Below, in pieces: positions 54,110 to 62,213 of a stretch of 64,000 bases of DNA; the stretch's first letter is position 1, and each line of letters begins with the position of its first letter. Both the position numbers and the translations under genes were made by a program. This DNA comes from Terriglobia bacterium (GTDB taxonomy: Bacteria > Acidobacteriota > Terriglobia > Terriglobales > Acidobacteriaceae), in assembly GCA_020073165.1 (NCBI GenBank), contig JAIQFP010000001.1, positions 124,001 through 188,000 of the forward strand, given 5' to 3'. The notes under the pieces were generated by a model, which was not told the origin of the DNA, searched no databases, and worked only from the letters and a program-made list of their open reading frames with translations.

Positions 54110-55255
54110 CTAAGCTTTCTTCGGCCGCTTGTAAAAAGGTGTCGGCACGACCTGTGCCCGCACTCCCTGGCCGCGGATTTCCACTTTCACCGTCGAGCCG
54201 ACAGCAGAAAACTGCGTTGGCACGTACGCCAGCGCAATGTTCTTCTTCAAGAAGGGCGCGAACGAGCCGCTGGTGACGTAGCCGATTTCGCGTCCGCTCT
54301 CGTCGAGAACCTTGTATCCGTCGCGGGCGATGCCCCGCTCGACCATCTCGAGACCGACCAGAGTGCGTTGCAGCCCGCCCGCCTTTGCTTTCTCCAGCGC
54401 GTCGCGGCCAATAAACTCCGATTTCTCCATCTTGCAGAAGCGGTCGAGGCCGGCTTCCCAGACGTTGATGGTGTCGGAAATCTCGTGGCCGTAGAGGGGG
54501 AGCTTGCCTTCCAGGCGCAGGGTGTTACGAGCACCGAGCCCGCAGGGCACAACCCCAAGTTCTTTTCCCGCTTCCAGGACCTTGTTCCACACCATGGCGC
54601 TGGTAGCTTCCTCGGCGGGGACATAGATTTCGAAGCCGTCTTCGGCGGTGTAGCCGGTACGGGCGATGAGAATGTTCTTCAGGCCGCAGACCGTGCCACG
54701 CGTTACCCAGTAAAACTTCACCGCAGACAGATCGGCGTCAGTCAGCTTCTGCAGCAGGTTGACGCCCTTCGGGCCCTGGATTGCGATCTGGGTGAAGTCG
54801 TCGGAGAGATTCTCGACCTTGCAGTGGAACTGGCGGGTGTTGTCGCGTACCCAGTTGAAGTCCTTCTCGCGCGTGCCGGCGTTGATTACCAGCAGGTAGT
54901 CGTCCTCGCCCAGCCGGTGGACGATGACGTCATCCACAAAACTGCCTTGCGGATAGAGCAATGCGGAATATTGCGCCTGGCCAATGGCAAGCCGGGAAGC
55001 GTCGTTCATGGAGATGTGCTGGACGGCGGCGAGGGCGTCAGAGCCGGCGAGACGGATATCGCCCATGTGGCTGACGTCGAAAATTCCGACGCCGCTGCGG
55101 ACCGCGTTGTGCTCGGCGATAATCCCGCCTGCGGAAGGGTACTCGACGGGCATGTCCCAGCCGTTGAATTCGACCATCTTGGCGCCCATCCGGCGATGGA
55201 CGGCATTGAGCGCGGTCTTGCGGATGGTCGGCGTCGTCGCCTCAACAGCGGGCAA
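54110..55255 (-). CDS. gcvT: Aminomethyltransferase (glycine cleavage T protein)
   Basis: A 381-residue tetrahydrofolate-dependent enzyme that releases ammonia and forms methylene-tetrahydrofolate from aminomethyl-GcvH. Conserved parts are VEFNGWDMPVEYPSAGGIIAEH, GIFDVSHMGDIRL with the catalytic aspartate, ALLYPQGSFVDDVIV, IARTGYTAEDGFEIYVPAEE and LGARNTLRLEGKLPLYGHEI. TTG 55255 has GAGG 6 bases upstream. It opens the gcvT-H-PA-PB operon. The 5' region was read for a glycine riboswitch and none was seen; a TTGACC at 55335-55340 on the minus strand is a possible -35. Confidence 0.95.
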   Translation of the reverse strand: MPAVEATTPTIRKTALNAVHRRMGAKMVEFNGWDMPVEYPSAGGIIAEHNAVRSGVGIFDVSHMGDIRLAGSDALAAVQHISMNDASRLAIGQAQYSALLYPQGSFVDDVIVHRLGEDDYLLVINAGTREKDFNWVRDNTRQFHCKVENLSDDFTQIAIQGPKGVNLLQKLTDADLSAVKFYWVTRGTVCGLKNILIARTGYTAEDGFEIYVPAEEATSAMVWNKVLEAGKELGVVPCGLGARNTLRLEGKLPLYGHEISDTINVWEAGLDRFCKMEKSEFIGRDALEKAKAGGLQRTLVGLEMVERGIARDGYKVLDESGREIGYVTSGSFAPFLKKNIALAYVPTQFSAVGSTVKVEIRGQGVRAQVVPTPFYKRPKKA

Positions 55256-55399
55256 TGAAGACCTCGATCAGAAGCAGTGGCTGAGCTGCCGGGATAGTGA
55301 GACTCATTACCCTATCATGCGGTTTTTCGGCGGGTCAAACGCGGGAGGCTCTGGGCTCCAGGCTCTCGGCTTTGAGCCAGAGCAGGCTTATGATGAAGC

Positions 55400-55996
55400 A
55401 TGAATTTAGGCAATGTTGCTATTGCTTGCTTGGTTGCGGTTTGCGTGGTCAATCCCGCTGCGGCGCAGCGCCCGTCCACCCACACCTACAAGGGCCAGGA
55501 TGGAACCTTTGCGATCGAGTATCGCGATCCGCTGATTGCCTGCAGAAAGGCGGCGCAGAGTTGGGAGCCCATGGAATCGTGCGATGCCTGCGGAGATTCG
55601 GATATCGCCTGCGTCGCGTACCCAACCGAAAAAGTCGCGGGGACCAATTTTGTGTCCGGCACTTTTTCGGTCGGCGAAATTCCCGACGCAAGGGACCAAA
55701 CCGCATGCTTGACCGGCATGGGTGTGCCCGATTTTCCCACTCCGGCGAGCCGCAAGATTCATGGAGTGACATTCAGGGTCGTGCATCGAGATGGAGTGGC
55801 GAGCGGCACCGCAGCGGAAACTTACCAGTACCGGGCTTTCCACGGCAGCAAGTGCTACGAACTGAATGTCGGCACCAGTTCGATGAATCCCGAGATCGCC
55901 GATCCCGGCGTGATCAAGAAACTGCCTGAATCGACGCGCCGCAAGATCGACGCCATCCTGGAACGAGCCCTCGACTCGTTCCGCTTTCTGAAATAG
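55400..55996 (+). CDS. Exported hypothetical protein
   Basis: A 198-residue protein with a signal peptide (NVAIACLVAVCVVNPAAAQ) and a mature part with several cysteines (IACRKAAQ, ESCDACGDSDIACVAYP, TACLTGMG, SKCYELNVG) that could form disulfides in the periplasm. The middle HGVTFRVVHRDGVASGTAAE and the end ERALDSFRFLK look like real beta/alpha protein, but no family was recognised. It is divergent from gcvT and converges on the KdpD-MgtE gene. Confidence 0.65.
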   Translation: MNLGNVAIACLVAVCVVNPAAAQRPSTHTYKGQDGTFAIEYRDPLIACRKAAQSWEPMESCDACGDSDIACVAYPTEKVAGTNFVSGTFSVGEIPDARDQTACLTGMGVPDFPTPASRKIHGVTFRVVHRDGVASGTAAETYQYRAFHGSKCYELNVGTSSMNPEIADPGVIKKLPESTRRKIDAILERALDSFRFLK

Positions 55997-56001
55997 CCTT
56001 C

Positions 56002-58125
56002 CTAGAGCAAGATTCCCCGCAGAATGACGCTGGCGACAGAGAAGTAGATGACTAATCCGCTGACATCAACCAGGGTTGCAACGAAGGGGGCCGAGGCGCT
56101 TGCAGGATCGAGCCCGCAGCGGCGCAGCACAAACGGCAACATAGACCCGGCCGTGGTACCAAACAGCACCACGCCGATGAGGCTACATCCGATGGTGAGT
56201 GCGACCACCAGATAGTGCGGCCCGTAGGTCCCGCGTACCGTATGCCAGAGGAAAATTCGCGAGACGCCGATTATGCCGAGTATCGTTCCCAATGCAAGGC
56301 CAGCCGCCAACTCGCGCCGTATGACACGGAACCAGTCCCGCAGACGAATTTCTCCCAACGCCATGGCGCGAATGACCAGCGTCGTGGCTTGCGAGCCGGA
56401 GTTCCCACCGCTGCTGATGATCAGTGGGATGAAGAGGGCGAGCACGACAGCGCGCTCGATTTCCTTGGAAAAGAAGCCCATGGCGGTCGCGGTCAGCATC
56501 TCGCCCACAAACAGAATGGCGAGCCATCCGGCTCGTTTGCGCACCATCTGCCCGAACGTGACTTCCAGGTACGGGCCCTCCAGCGCTTCCATACCGCCGA
56601 TCTTCAGAATGTCTTCGCCGGCTTCCTCCTGAACGATTCCCGCAACATCCGCGCTGGTGACTATGCCCAGCATGTGTCCCTCTTGATCGAGTACGGGCAC
56701 TGCCAGCAGGCGTCGCTTAGCCAGCAATTGCGCGACTGTTTCCTGGTCCGTATCTTCCTCGACAAAAACATAATCGGTGTGCAACACCTCGCGAACTCTC
56801 CTGGATCGCTCCGCCGAAATGAGCTCGCGGAAGGAAACTACTCCCAGGAGGTGTTGCGCGTCGTCCAGGGCGTACGCGTAGTAGATCATTTCCACGTCCC
56901 CGGCCTGCTGCCGGATCCGGACGATGGCCTCTTCCACGGTGATGTCCGGGGAGATATGGACGTAGCCAGCGTGCATCAACGCGCCGGCTTCGTCTTCCGG
57001 ATAGGGAGACGCCGGGCGGCCCAGGCGGCTGCGTTCGGCAACGACCGTGACTTCCATCTCGTTCGCGTGCTGCAGCACCTGTTCGGTGAAGTCAAGGCCA
57101 GGAAGCCAACGCCTTCTGGGACTGGTGTCGCGGTTGAGGAATACCTGGGTGACGCCGTTCTTGCGCGCATAGTCAACCAGGATTTGAGCGCGGTCCTTAC
57201 CGTGGATGATCTTGGTGCCAATGTGAAGGTTCTCGGCAAAGCGGAGGTGGCGCTCGATAGTTGGGCGGTCTTCTGCAGGCAAAGCCTCGGATTCCTGTTT
57301 GGAGTAAACGTACACTGCCATACAAACCGCCTGCAGATGGTCAGCCACACGCCGGGCGCGGCGCAGCAGCATGGCAGTCGAGGGATCAGCCGTGATGTTG
57401 ACAAGAATCTTCTGAGCATGCAACTCAGACGGTTTCGTCTTTCCCGTCTGCCGCGCTTCCAGCGCCTGGGCTGTCTGCCGAATGGCCAGCTCACGCAAGG
57501 CAAAGAGAACGGGTTCCTGAAAGATCCTCTCCGCTTCAGTCTTCGCTCTCTCAGGGGGGTATATCGCACCCCGCTCCAGGCGATGCAGCAGCGCTCGCGG
57601 AGTCACATCCACGATCACAACCTCGTCGGCCTGCTGGAAAAACCAGTCCGGCACCGTCTCACGCACTCGCCGCCCGGTGAGTTGCCAGATCTGGTCGCTC
57701 AGGCTTGCCAGATCCTGCACGTCCATGGTCGTCACCACATCGATGCCGGCTTGGAGCAGGGCTTGAACGTCTTGCCAGCGCTTTGGGCGCGCCGAGCCGG
57801 GGGCGTTGGAATGGGCCAATTCGTCCACCACGCAAACCCGAGGACCCCACTTCAAGACAGCTTCGACGTCGAGCTCTTCGGTTGTGCCACTACGATGTGT
57901 GATACGCATGAGCGGAATGGTCTGCAATCCATTGAGCAGCTCGCGAATGTCGTTGCGGCCGTGGGGGTCCACAACCCCGACCACGAGATTGACTCCGCGT
58001 GCCTTCACCGCCCGCGCGTCTTCGAGCATCTGATAAGTTTTTCCGACACCGGGAGCGTAGCCGAGATAGATTTTGAGATGGCCATCAGCAGTTAGGTGAG
58101 TCATGGCAATTTGTTTTTCACTCAA
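56002..58125 (-). CDS. KdpD sensor domain-USP-CBS-MgtE fusion (magnesium channel)
   Basis: A 707-residue fusion. Residues ~15-225 are the KdpD N-terminal sensor domain (Walker A GYAPGVGKT at 22-30; VVDELAHSNAPGS at 99-111). Residues ~237-375 are a universal-stress-protein fold, as in KdpD. Residues ~385-505 are a CBS pair (VPVLDQEGHMLGIVTSADV). Residues ~530-707 are the MgtE/SLC41 channel: about five membrane helices with SSGGNSGSQATTLVIRAMA and, in the last, APFVATLVDVSG with the pore aspartate. The usual MgtE cytoplasmic N domain is replaced by KdpD-USP, and there is no histidine kinase. TTG 58125 overlaps the upstream KdpD-like gene (TTGA); ATG 58104 is an alternative. Function inferred: Mg2+ passage gated by nucleotide/turgor-type signals. 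Confidence 0.9.
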   Translation of the reverse strand: MSEKQIAMTHLTADGHLKIYLGYAPGVGKTYQMLEDARAVKARGVNLVVGVVDPHGRNDIRELLNGLQTIPLMRITHRSGTTEELDVEAVLKWGPRVCVVDELAHSNAPGSARPKRWQDVQALLQAGIDVVTTMDVQDLASLSDQIWQLTGRRVRETVPDWFFQQADEVVIVDVTPRALLHRLERGAIYPPERAKTEAERIFQEPVLFALRELAIRQTAQALEARQTGKTKPSELHAQKILVNITADPSTAMLLRRARRVADHLQAVCMAVYVYSKQESEALPAEDRPTIERHLRFAENLHIGTKIIHGKDRAQILVDYARKNGVTQVFLNRDTSPRRRWLPGLDFTEQVLQHANEMEVTVVAERSRLGRPASPYPEDEAGALMHAGYVHISPDITVEEAIVRIRQQAGDVEMIYYAYALDDAQHLLGVVSFRELISAERSRRVREVLHTDYVFVEEDTDQETVAQLLAKRRLLAVPVLDQEGHMLGIVTSADVAGIVQEEAGEDILKIGGMEALEGPYLEVTFGQMVRKRAGWLAILFVGEMLTATAMGFFSKEIERAVVLALFIPLIISSGGNSGSQATTLVIRAMALGEIRLRDWFRVIRRELAAGLALGTILGIIGVSRIFLWHTVRGTYGPHYLVVALTIGCSLIGVVLFGTTAGSMLPFVLRRCGLDPASASAPFVATLVDVSGLVIYFSVASVILRGILL

Positions 58126-59144
58126 TGTGGGAAAACGCGGACGTCCATGCCTTCAGCGGCCCGGATCAAGCGGCTTACAGGACTTCCCCACAAGAGGGTT
58201 CTCCAATCTTTCCTCATGCTGTGCCCGACAAAGATTTGGGTAACCCCGTGTGAGCGGGCATATTGCACGATGGTTTCGACCGGGTCATCCCCTTCCAGCA
58301 CATCGACCCGGGCACCCGCTCCGCGAGCGTGCGCCAGGCTCTCTTCCACATCTCTTTGTTCCTCGGGGGAAAGGTTGGGCTGCTTTACAGAGACCGCCAT
58401 GACGTCACAGTGAAAGCGGGCCGCGCTTTGCCGGGCGCTGGCGATCATCCGATCCGCGTTCGCGCGCGCCGTGAGACAAATCAGAAAACACTCGTGGGTC
58501 CGCCATCCCGGCTCAATCTCATGTGCCTGCAAGTAGCGCTGCAGGCCGGCGTCAATCACGTCCGCGGAAAGGACCAGGGCCATCTGGCGGAGCTCGGAAA
58601 GCTCCGGCGGCGCCCCTTCCGTAGGAGCATCTACGACGACGATTTCATCCGCCGTGTTAAGAAACTCCCGGGGAATGGTTTCAGTGACTTGTTGCCCGGT
58701 GAGTTTCTCCACCGCCTCGCGCTGGTCGTCAATGTGCTGCAGGTTCACAGAGGCAACCACGGTGATTCCTGCCGATAGAAGTTCATCGACATCTTGCCAG
58801 CGATGGGCGTGACGGCCCCACAGGCTGTCATACGCCAGGCCATCAATGATGCATACCTGCGGATGGCGGCGAAGGATCGCCTCTACGTCAATCACGGGTA
58901 CGCCTTTTTCGTCGAGAGTAGGGACGACTTCCAGCGAGTTCAACAGCGGCTTAATTTCAGGCGGTACCTCTGGTTGGAGAGCTCCCACTACCACATCCTG
59001 CCCGCGTTCCTTTCGCCTCCGCGCTTCATCGAACATGCGAAACGACTTGCCGACACCAGAGGCGTAGCCCAGAAATACTTTCAGGCGGCCGCGCGGGGAG
59101 TCCGGCGGTGCGGCGCCGTGCAGGTTTGGATCGGAACCAGGCAT
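58122..59144 (-). CDS. Stand-alone KdpD-type sensor plus USP domain, no kinase
   Basis: A 340-residue cytoplasmic protein with the KdpD N-terminal domain (GRLKVFLGYASGVGKSFRMF) followed by a USP domain (CFLICLTARANADRMIASAR, VTQIFVGHSMRKDWRTLLWG). It ends there: no membrane helices, no histidine kinase. The P-loop is intact, but the Walker B-like segment VDELAH of KdpD is IDGLAY here, so the acidic residue and histidine are lost; ATP handling may differ from the paralog. It overlaps the KdpD-MgtE fusion by 4 bases, so the two are made together and may form a complex. ATG 59144 is chosen over starts at 59174 and 59195. Confidence 0.85.
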   Translation of the reverse strand: MPGSDPNLHGAAPPDSPRGRLKVFLGYASGVGKSFRMFDEARRRKERGQDVVVGALQPEVPPEIKPLLNSLEVVPTLDEKGVPVIDVEAILRRHPQVCIIDGLAYDSLWGRHAHRWQDVDELLSAGITVVASVNLQHIDDQREAVEKLTGQQVTETIPREFLNTADEIVVVDAPTEGAPPELSELRQMALVLSADVIDAGLQRYLQAHEIEPGWRTHECFLICLTARANADRMIASARQSAARFHCDVMAVSVKQPNLSPEEQRDVEESLAHARGAGARVDVLEGDDPVETIVQYARSHGVTQIFVGHSMRKDWRTLLWGSPVSRLIRAAEGMDVRVFPH

Positions 59145-59286
59145 AGCCTGACGATTGTAGCGCCCGCCGGGCATGGTGGAAATACGTGTTCGCACTCAGA
59201 CATAGAGTTGTTGTTCCCCACAACCGAGAGCCAGCGGTTACCAACGGCACTTTCCCCCTTTCCGCCGCTCGCGCTACATTTTGCCC

Positions 59287-59484
59287 ATGGCCACCACCAC
59301 GAAACCCCAGTACCGCTGCATGCAGTGCGAGATGATTGAAGAGAAGTGCTCCTGCGAGAAGTACTGTTGCCTCTGCCAGGGTCAGGTGGATATCCGGCTC
59401 TGCCAGGACGGCCTGTACTACTGCCCACCCTGCCGCGAAGCCTGCAACTACAAGGTGGCGGACAACTCCAACCGGCAGTCCTGA
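59287..59484 (+). CDS. Cysteine-rich miniprotein
   Basis: A 65-residue protein with eleven cysteines in CxxC and CxC spacings (YRCMQCEMIEEKCSCEKYCC, LCQGQ, RLCQDGLYYCPPCREAC). No signal peptide, so a cytoplasmic zinc-binding protein with two small knuckles is likely. The family is unknown to me. ATG 59287 is the better start; a TTG at 59281 is in frame. Divergent from the KdpD-like gene. Confidence 0.65.
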   Translation: MATTTKPQYRCMQCEMIEEKCSCEKYCCLCQGQVDIRLCQDGLYYCPPCREACNYKVADNSNRQS

Positions 59485-59568
59485 ATTCCCACGAATCCCG
59501 ACTGCGGCTCGCTTTTGGATGTGCGGGCGAGACGACGCCACCCCTTCGACTCCGCTCAGGGCAGGCTT

Positions 59569-59592
59569 GGCCGGCGGGACGCCGGCGCTACG
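59569..59592. repeat. GCCGGCGGGACGCCGGC palindrome, copy 1
   Basis: GGCCGGCGGGACGCCGGCGC followed by TACG. The core CCGGCG-GGA-CGCCGG is self-complementary. An identical copy lies at 59686-59709. Just left of it is a CCCTTCGACTCCGCTCAGGG word of the dispersed type at 59551-59570. Confidence 0.75.
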
Positions 59593-59603
59593 TTACCAGC
59601 TTG

Positions 59604-59638
59604 CTTCATCATTCCGTGCTGGGCGATGCCGGTATGTC
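59604..59638. repeat. Degenerate duplicate of the cyclase gene 3' end
   Basis: About 33 bases that align with 59714-59748, the last codons of the diguanylate cyclase gene, with roughly six differences. On the minus strand it still encodes TGIAQHGMMK against IGIAQRGVMK in the gene. It sits directly after palindrome copy 1, as the true end sits after copy 2. Confidence 0.65.
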
Positions 59639-59685
59639 GCGGGTGTGCAGGTATATCAATCGTCGGCTGCGTAAACAGGGTTGGT

Positions 59686-59709
59686 GGCCGGCGGGACGCC
59701 GGCGCTACG
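59686..59709. repeat. GCCGGCGGGACGCCGGC palindrome, copy 2
   Basis: Same 24 bases as 59569-59592. It lies 1 base beyond the stop codon of the diguanylate cyclase gene on the minus strand and could act as a 3' hairpin for that transcript. Confidence 0.75.
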
Positions 59710-59710
59710 G

Positions 59711-60763
59711 CTACTTCATTACTCCACGCTGGGCTATGCCGATATTGTCTCTGGTCGTGTTCTTCACCAGGTACATCATTTCGTCGGCCTGGCGGATCAC
59801 GTCGTGCGGGGTCTTGGCGTCGTGCGGGTAGGTGGCCACGCCAATCGAGGCGCGGACGTTCAAGTTCAGTCCTTCTTCCTGGCAGAACATGCTGGTGCGC
59901 AGGTTGTCGCGTAGACGCTTGGCCACGACCAGGGCGGCGTCTTTCCCGGTCTGCGGCAACAGAATCACAAATTCATCACCACCGTAGCGGAAGGCATAGT
60001 CAATCAAGCGCAACTGCGCCTTGATGAGGTAGCCAATCTCGGCCAGCAGCTTGCTTCCAATCAGGTGGCCGTGGGTGTCGTTGACCTGCTTGAAGTGGTC
60101 CAGGTCAATGAACAGCACGGTGAATTCATAGCCGAAACGCGCGGAGCGGTAGACCTCGGTTTCCAGCGTCTTGTAGAGATGCCGGGCGTTGTACAGGCCG
60201 GTACAGTCGTCGGTGATGGTGAGTTCCTGAATTTTTTCCACCGAACGGGCGTTCTCGATGGCAATCGCGGCGTAGTCGCACAGGGACTGCAGGAAAAACA
60301 GTTCGGGGTCGGTGAATCCATCCATACTGACGTTGACCAGCTGGATGACGCCCAGAACGCGGTGCTTGGAGCGAAGAGGCACGCAGATAATGGAGCGGGT
60401 CTCCCACTTGGTCATCTCGTCAATGCGTTTGGCGAAGCGTGGATCGGTGTAGACGTCGGGAACGATCAACCGTTCCCCGTGTTTGGCCACCCAGCCGGCG
60501 ATCCCTTCGCCCACCTTGAGGCGGACATTCTTTAAGGCCTCAGCAGCGCTCCCCACGGCGATGGCGAAATAGAGTTCTTCCTTTTCCTCGTCCACCATGA
60601 GGAGCGACCAAGTGTCGGGACGGAAGTACTCCGCCATTTTCTCCATGATGGTTTGCAGGATGGAATCAAGGTCCAGGGAAGACGTGAGGGCCTTGGCCAC
60701 ATCATGGAAGATGTTCAGTTCCTGGCTTTGCCGGTTACGGTCGGCGTCGGTGGCCTTGGTCAT
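59711..60763 (-). CDS. GAF-GGDEF diguanylate cyclase
   Basis: A 350-residue soluble protein making cyclic di-GMP from GTP. The N-terminal GAF domain (ILQTIMEKMAEYFRPDTWSL, VGEGIAGWVAKHGERLIVPD, IICVPLRSKHRVLGVIQLVN) senses a small ligand. The GGDEF domain has DLDHFKQVNDTHGHLIGSKL and the active site RYGGDEFVILL. The inhibitory site RxxD is present (RLID, five residues before GGDEF), so product feedback is likely. ATG 60763. A partial copy of its 3' end lies just beyond it. Confidence 0.93.
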   Translation of the reverse strand: MTKATDADRNRQSQELNIFHDVAKALTSSLDLDSILQTIMEKMAEYFRPDTWSLLMVDEEKEELYFAIAVGSAAEALKNVRLKVGEGIAGWVAKHGERLIVPDVYTDPRFAKRIDEMTKWETRSIICVPLRSKHRVLGVIQLVNVSMDGFTDPELFFLQSLCDYAAIAIENARSVEKIQELTITDDCTGLYNARHLYKTLETEVYRSARFGYEFTVLFIDLDHFKQVNDTHGHLIGSKLLAEIGYLIKAQLRLIDYAFRYGGDEFVILLPQTGKDAALVVAKRLRDNLRTSMFCQEEGLNLNVRASIGVATYPHDAKTPHDVIRQADEMMYLVKNTTRDNIGIAQRGVMK

Positions 60764-61058
60764 TTACTGCGTCCTCAGCTGTGGGCGGAAGTTCTCGAAA
60801 TTATAAGTTTCCCGAAGCAGCACGGGCAATGAACCTTGGTAACCCGAACCCCGCAAGCCACGTGCCGGAAGGGCGAAAAGCAGACCCAGGACCGCGGACC
60901 TCACCTCAGACTCGGCCCAAGTCCAAGTGGCTAAAACGGTTAGTCTGCCCGGCTCCCCAGTCGCAGCAATTTCATCGTCCCTACAGGCGACACAGAACAT
61001 ATATATTTAGGGGCGTAGCCCGGCGGGAGGTGATTCCTGCCGGCAGGAGAACCGTCGA

Positions 61059-61937
61059 ATGGATTCATTCGGCGCCCGGCTGAAGCGGGAGCGCGAGCGG
61101 CAGGGCATATCTCTGGACGACATCTCCGTCTCCACCAAGATCGGCACCCGCATGCTGCACGCCCTGGAAGAAGACCATTTCGACCAGCTTCCTGGGGGGA
61201 TCTTCAATCGAGGATTTGTTCGTGCCTATGCCCGGCATCTCGGCATGGATGAGGAACAAGTCATCGCCGACTACCTCGCCGCCAGCGGTGACAGCATTCC
61301 GGGAAGAATTCCTGAGTCTGAGGAAGTAGCCGAGGTGGTTGAGGTCCAGGGGGAAGAGGAGCGCTCCGGCGCGGGCGGCGTGCCTTGGGGAATTTTCGCG
61401 ATCATCGTCCTGGTCGTGGCCGTCGGCGTGGCCATCTGGGGCTCCTACTCGAGAGAGAAACGCAAGCCGGCGGCTGAAGCTGGTGCGCCCAAGATCAGCC
61501 AACCCGTGCAGGTCACCCCTGTGGCGGTTCCGGTTGCCGCCTCGCCAAAACCGCCTTCCGCCGTGCCGGGTCCATCTTCGCCGGCCGTGGCCGCCAAGCC
61601 TGCCGCAAAGCCCGCCTCTCCGGCACCCGGCGCTTTTGTGGTAAGGATCAGCGCGCGCGAAGATTGCTGGGTCTCGGTTACGGCCGATGGAACAAAGATT
61701 ATGCAGGACACGCTGGCCGCGGCTTCCGAGAGGTCGGTCGAGGCCCGCCGACAGATCGTGATCCGGGCAGGCAACGTGGCTGCCCTGGACCTGTTCTTCA
61801 ACGGGAGGAAGCTTCCCTTGCAAGGAGACCGTGGGGAGGTAAGAACGCTAACCTTCGACTCCAGTGGCCTGCAGCCGGCGCCCGCAAAGCCTCCCGAAAC
61901 CGAGCCTACAGCGCCGCCGCCATCGGGGCCAAGCTGA
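61059..61937 (+). CDS. RodZ-like helix-turn-helix membrane protein
   Basis: A 292-residue protein with a cytoplasmic HTH_25 domain (FGARLKRERERQGISLDDIS, TKIGTRMLHALEEDHFDQLP, GGIFNRGFVRAYARHLGMDE), a single membrane helix near 107-131 (GIFAIIVLVVAVGVAIWGSY), a proline/alanine-rich linker and a periplasmic DUF4115 domain (VVRISAREDCWVSVTADGTK, VIRAGNVAALDLFFNGRKLP). This is the RodZ layout, linking MreB to the cell wall machinery. AGGAGA lies about 8 bases before ATG 61059. No mre genes are nearby. Confidence 0.9.
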   Translation: MDSFGARLKRERERQGISLDDISVSTKIGTRMLHALEEDHFDQLPGGIFNRGFVRAYARHLGMDEEQVIADYLAASGDSIPGRIPESEEVAEVVEVQGEEERSGAGGVPWGIFAIIVLVVAVGVAIWGSYSREKRKPAAEAGAPKISQPVQVTPVAVPVAASPKPPSAVPGPSSPAVAAKPAAKPASPAPGAFVVRISAREDCWVSVTADGTKIMQDTLAAASERSVEARRQIVIRAGNVAALDLFFNGRKLPLQGDRGEVRTLTFDSSGLQPAPAKPPETEPTAPPPSGPS

Positions 61938-61946
61938 GGGGGAATG

Positions 61947-61968
61947 GAGACGCAGCAAGCTGCGTCTC
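61947..61968. repeat. Perfect GAGACGCAGC palindrome
   Basis: GAGACGCAGC (61947-61956), AA loop, GCTGCGTCTC (61959-61968), then TACAG. Ten perfect base pairs. Only 10 bases after the RodZ-like gene, it may serve as its terminator-like hairpin. A near copy precedes the mutase gene at 32877-32898. Confidence 0.75.
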
Positions 61969-62213
61969 TACAGATGAGGGGTGTTGGGCTGCCCTTTCGA
62001 CCGAGGTTCTTCGCCGTTGAACCCCTGCGCCTTTCCACTGGCCGCAAATCGGCCTGCTTTAGTTGTTTACACCTGCCTTCCAGCCCAAAACCATTGCGCC
62101 CAGATGCCTTCTCTGGTAGCTTTTTAGAGACGCGAAGGCATGGATTCGCGGCCGTTGCTGTTCTGATCCTCCCGCCAGACCCAACGTCCCAGATCGTTAT
62201 AAGGAGAAGCTGC

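Noticed and set aside
55256-55399. Glycine riboswitch before gcvT
   Set aside because: Both strands were read for the paired purine-rich glycine aptamer cores; no convincing match and too little room for a tandem aptamer.
61944-62213. 90-codon N-terminal extension of metK
   Set aside because: It includes a repeat palindrome, has no family resemblance, and the AAGGAGAA plus TTG at 62214 fits the known MetK N-terminus.
61969-62213. SAM riboswitch before metK
   Set aside because: No recognisable SAM-I, SAM-II or SAM-IV conserved core could be found by eye; a covariance-model search would decide.
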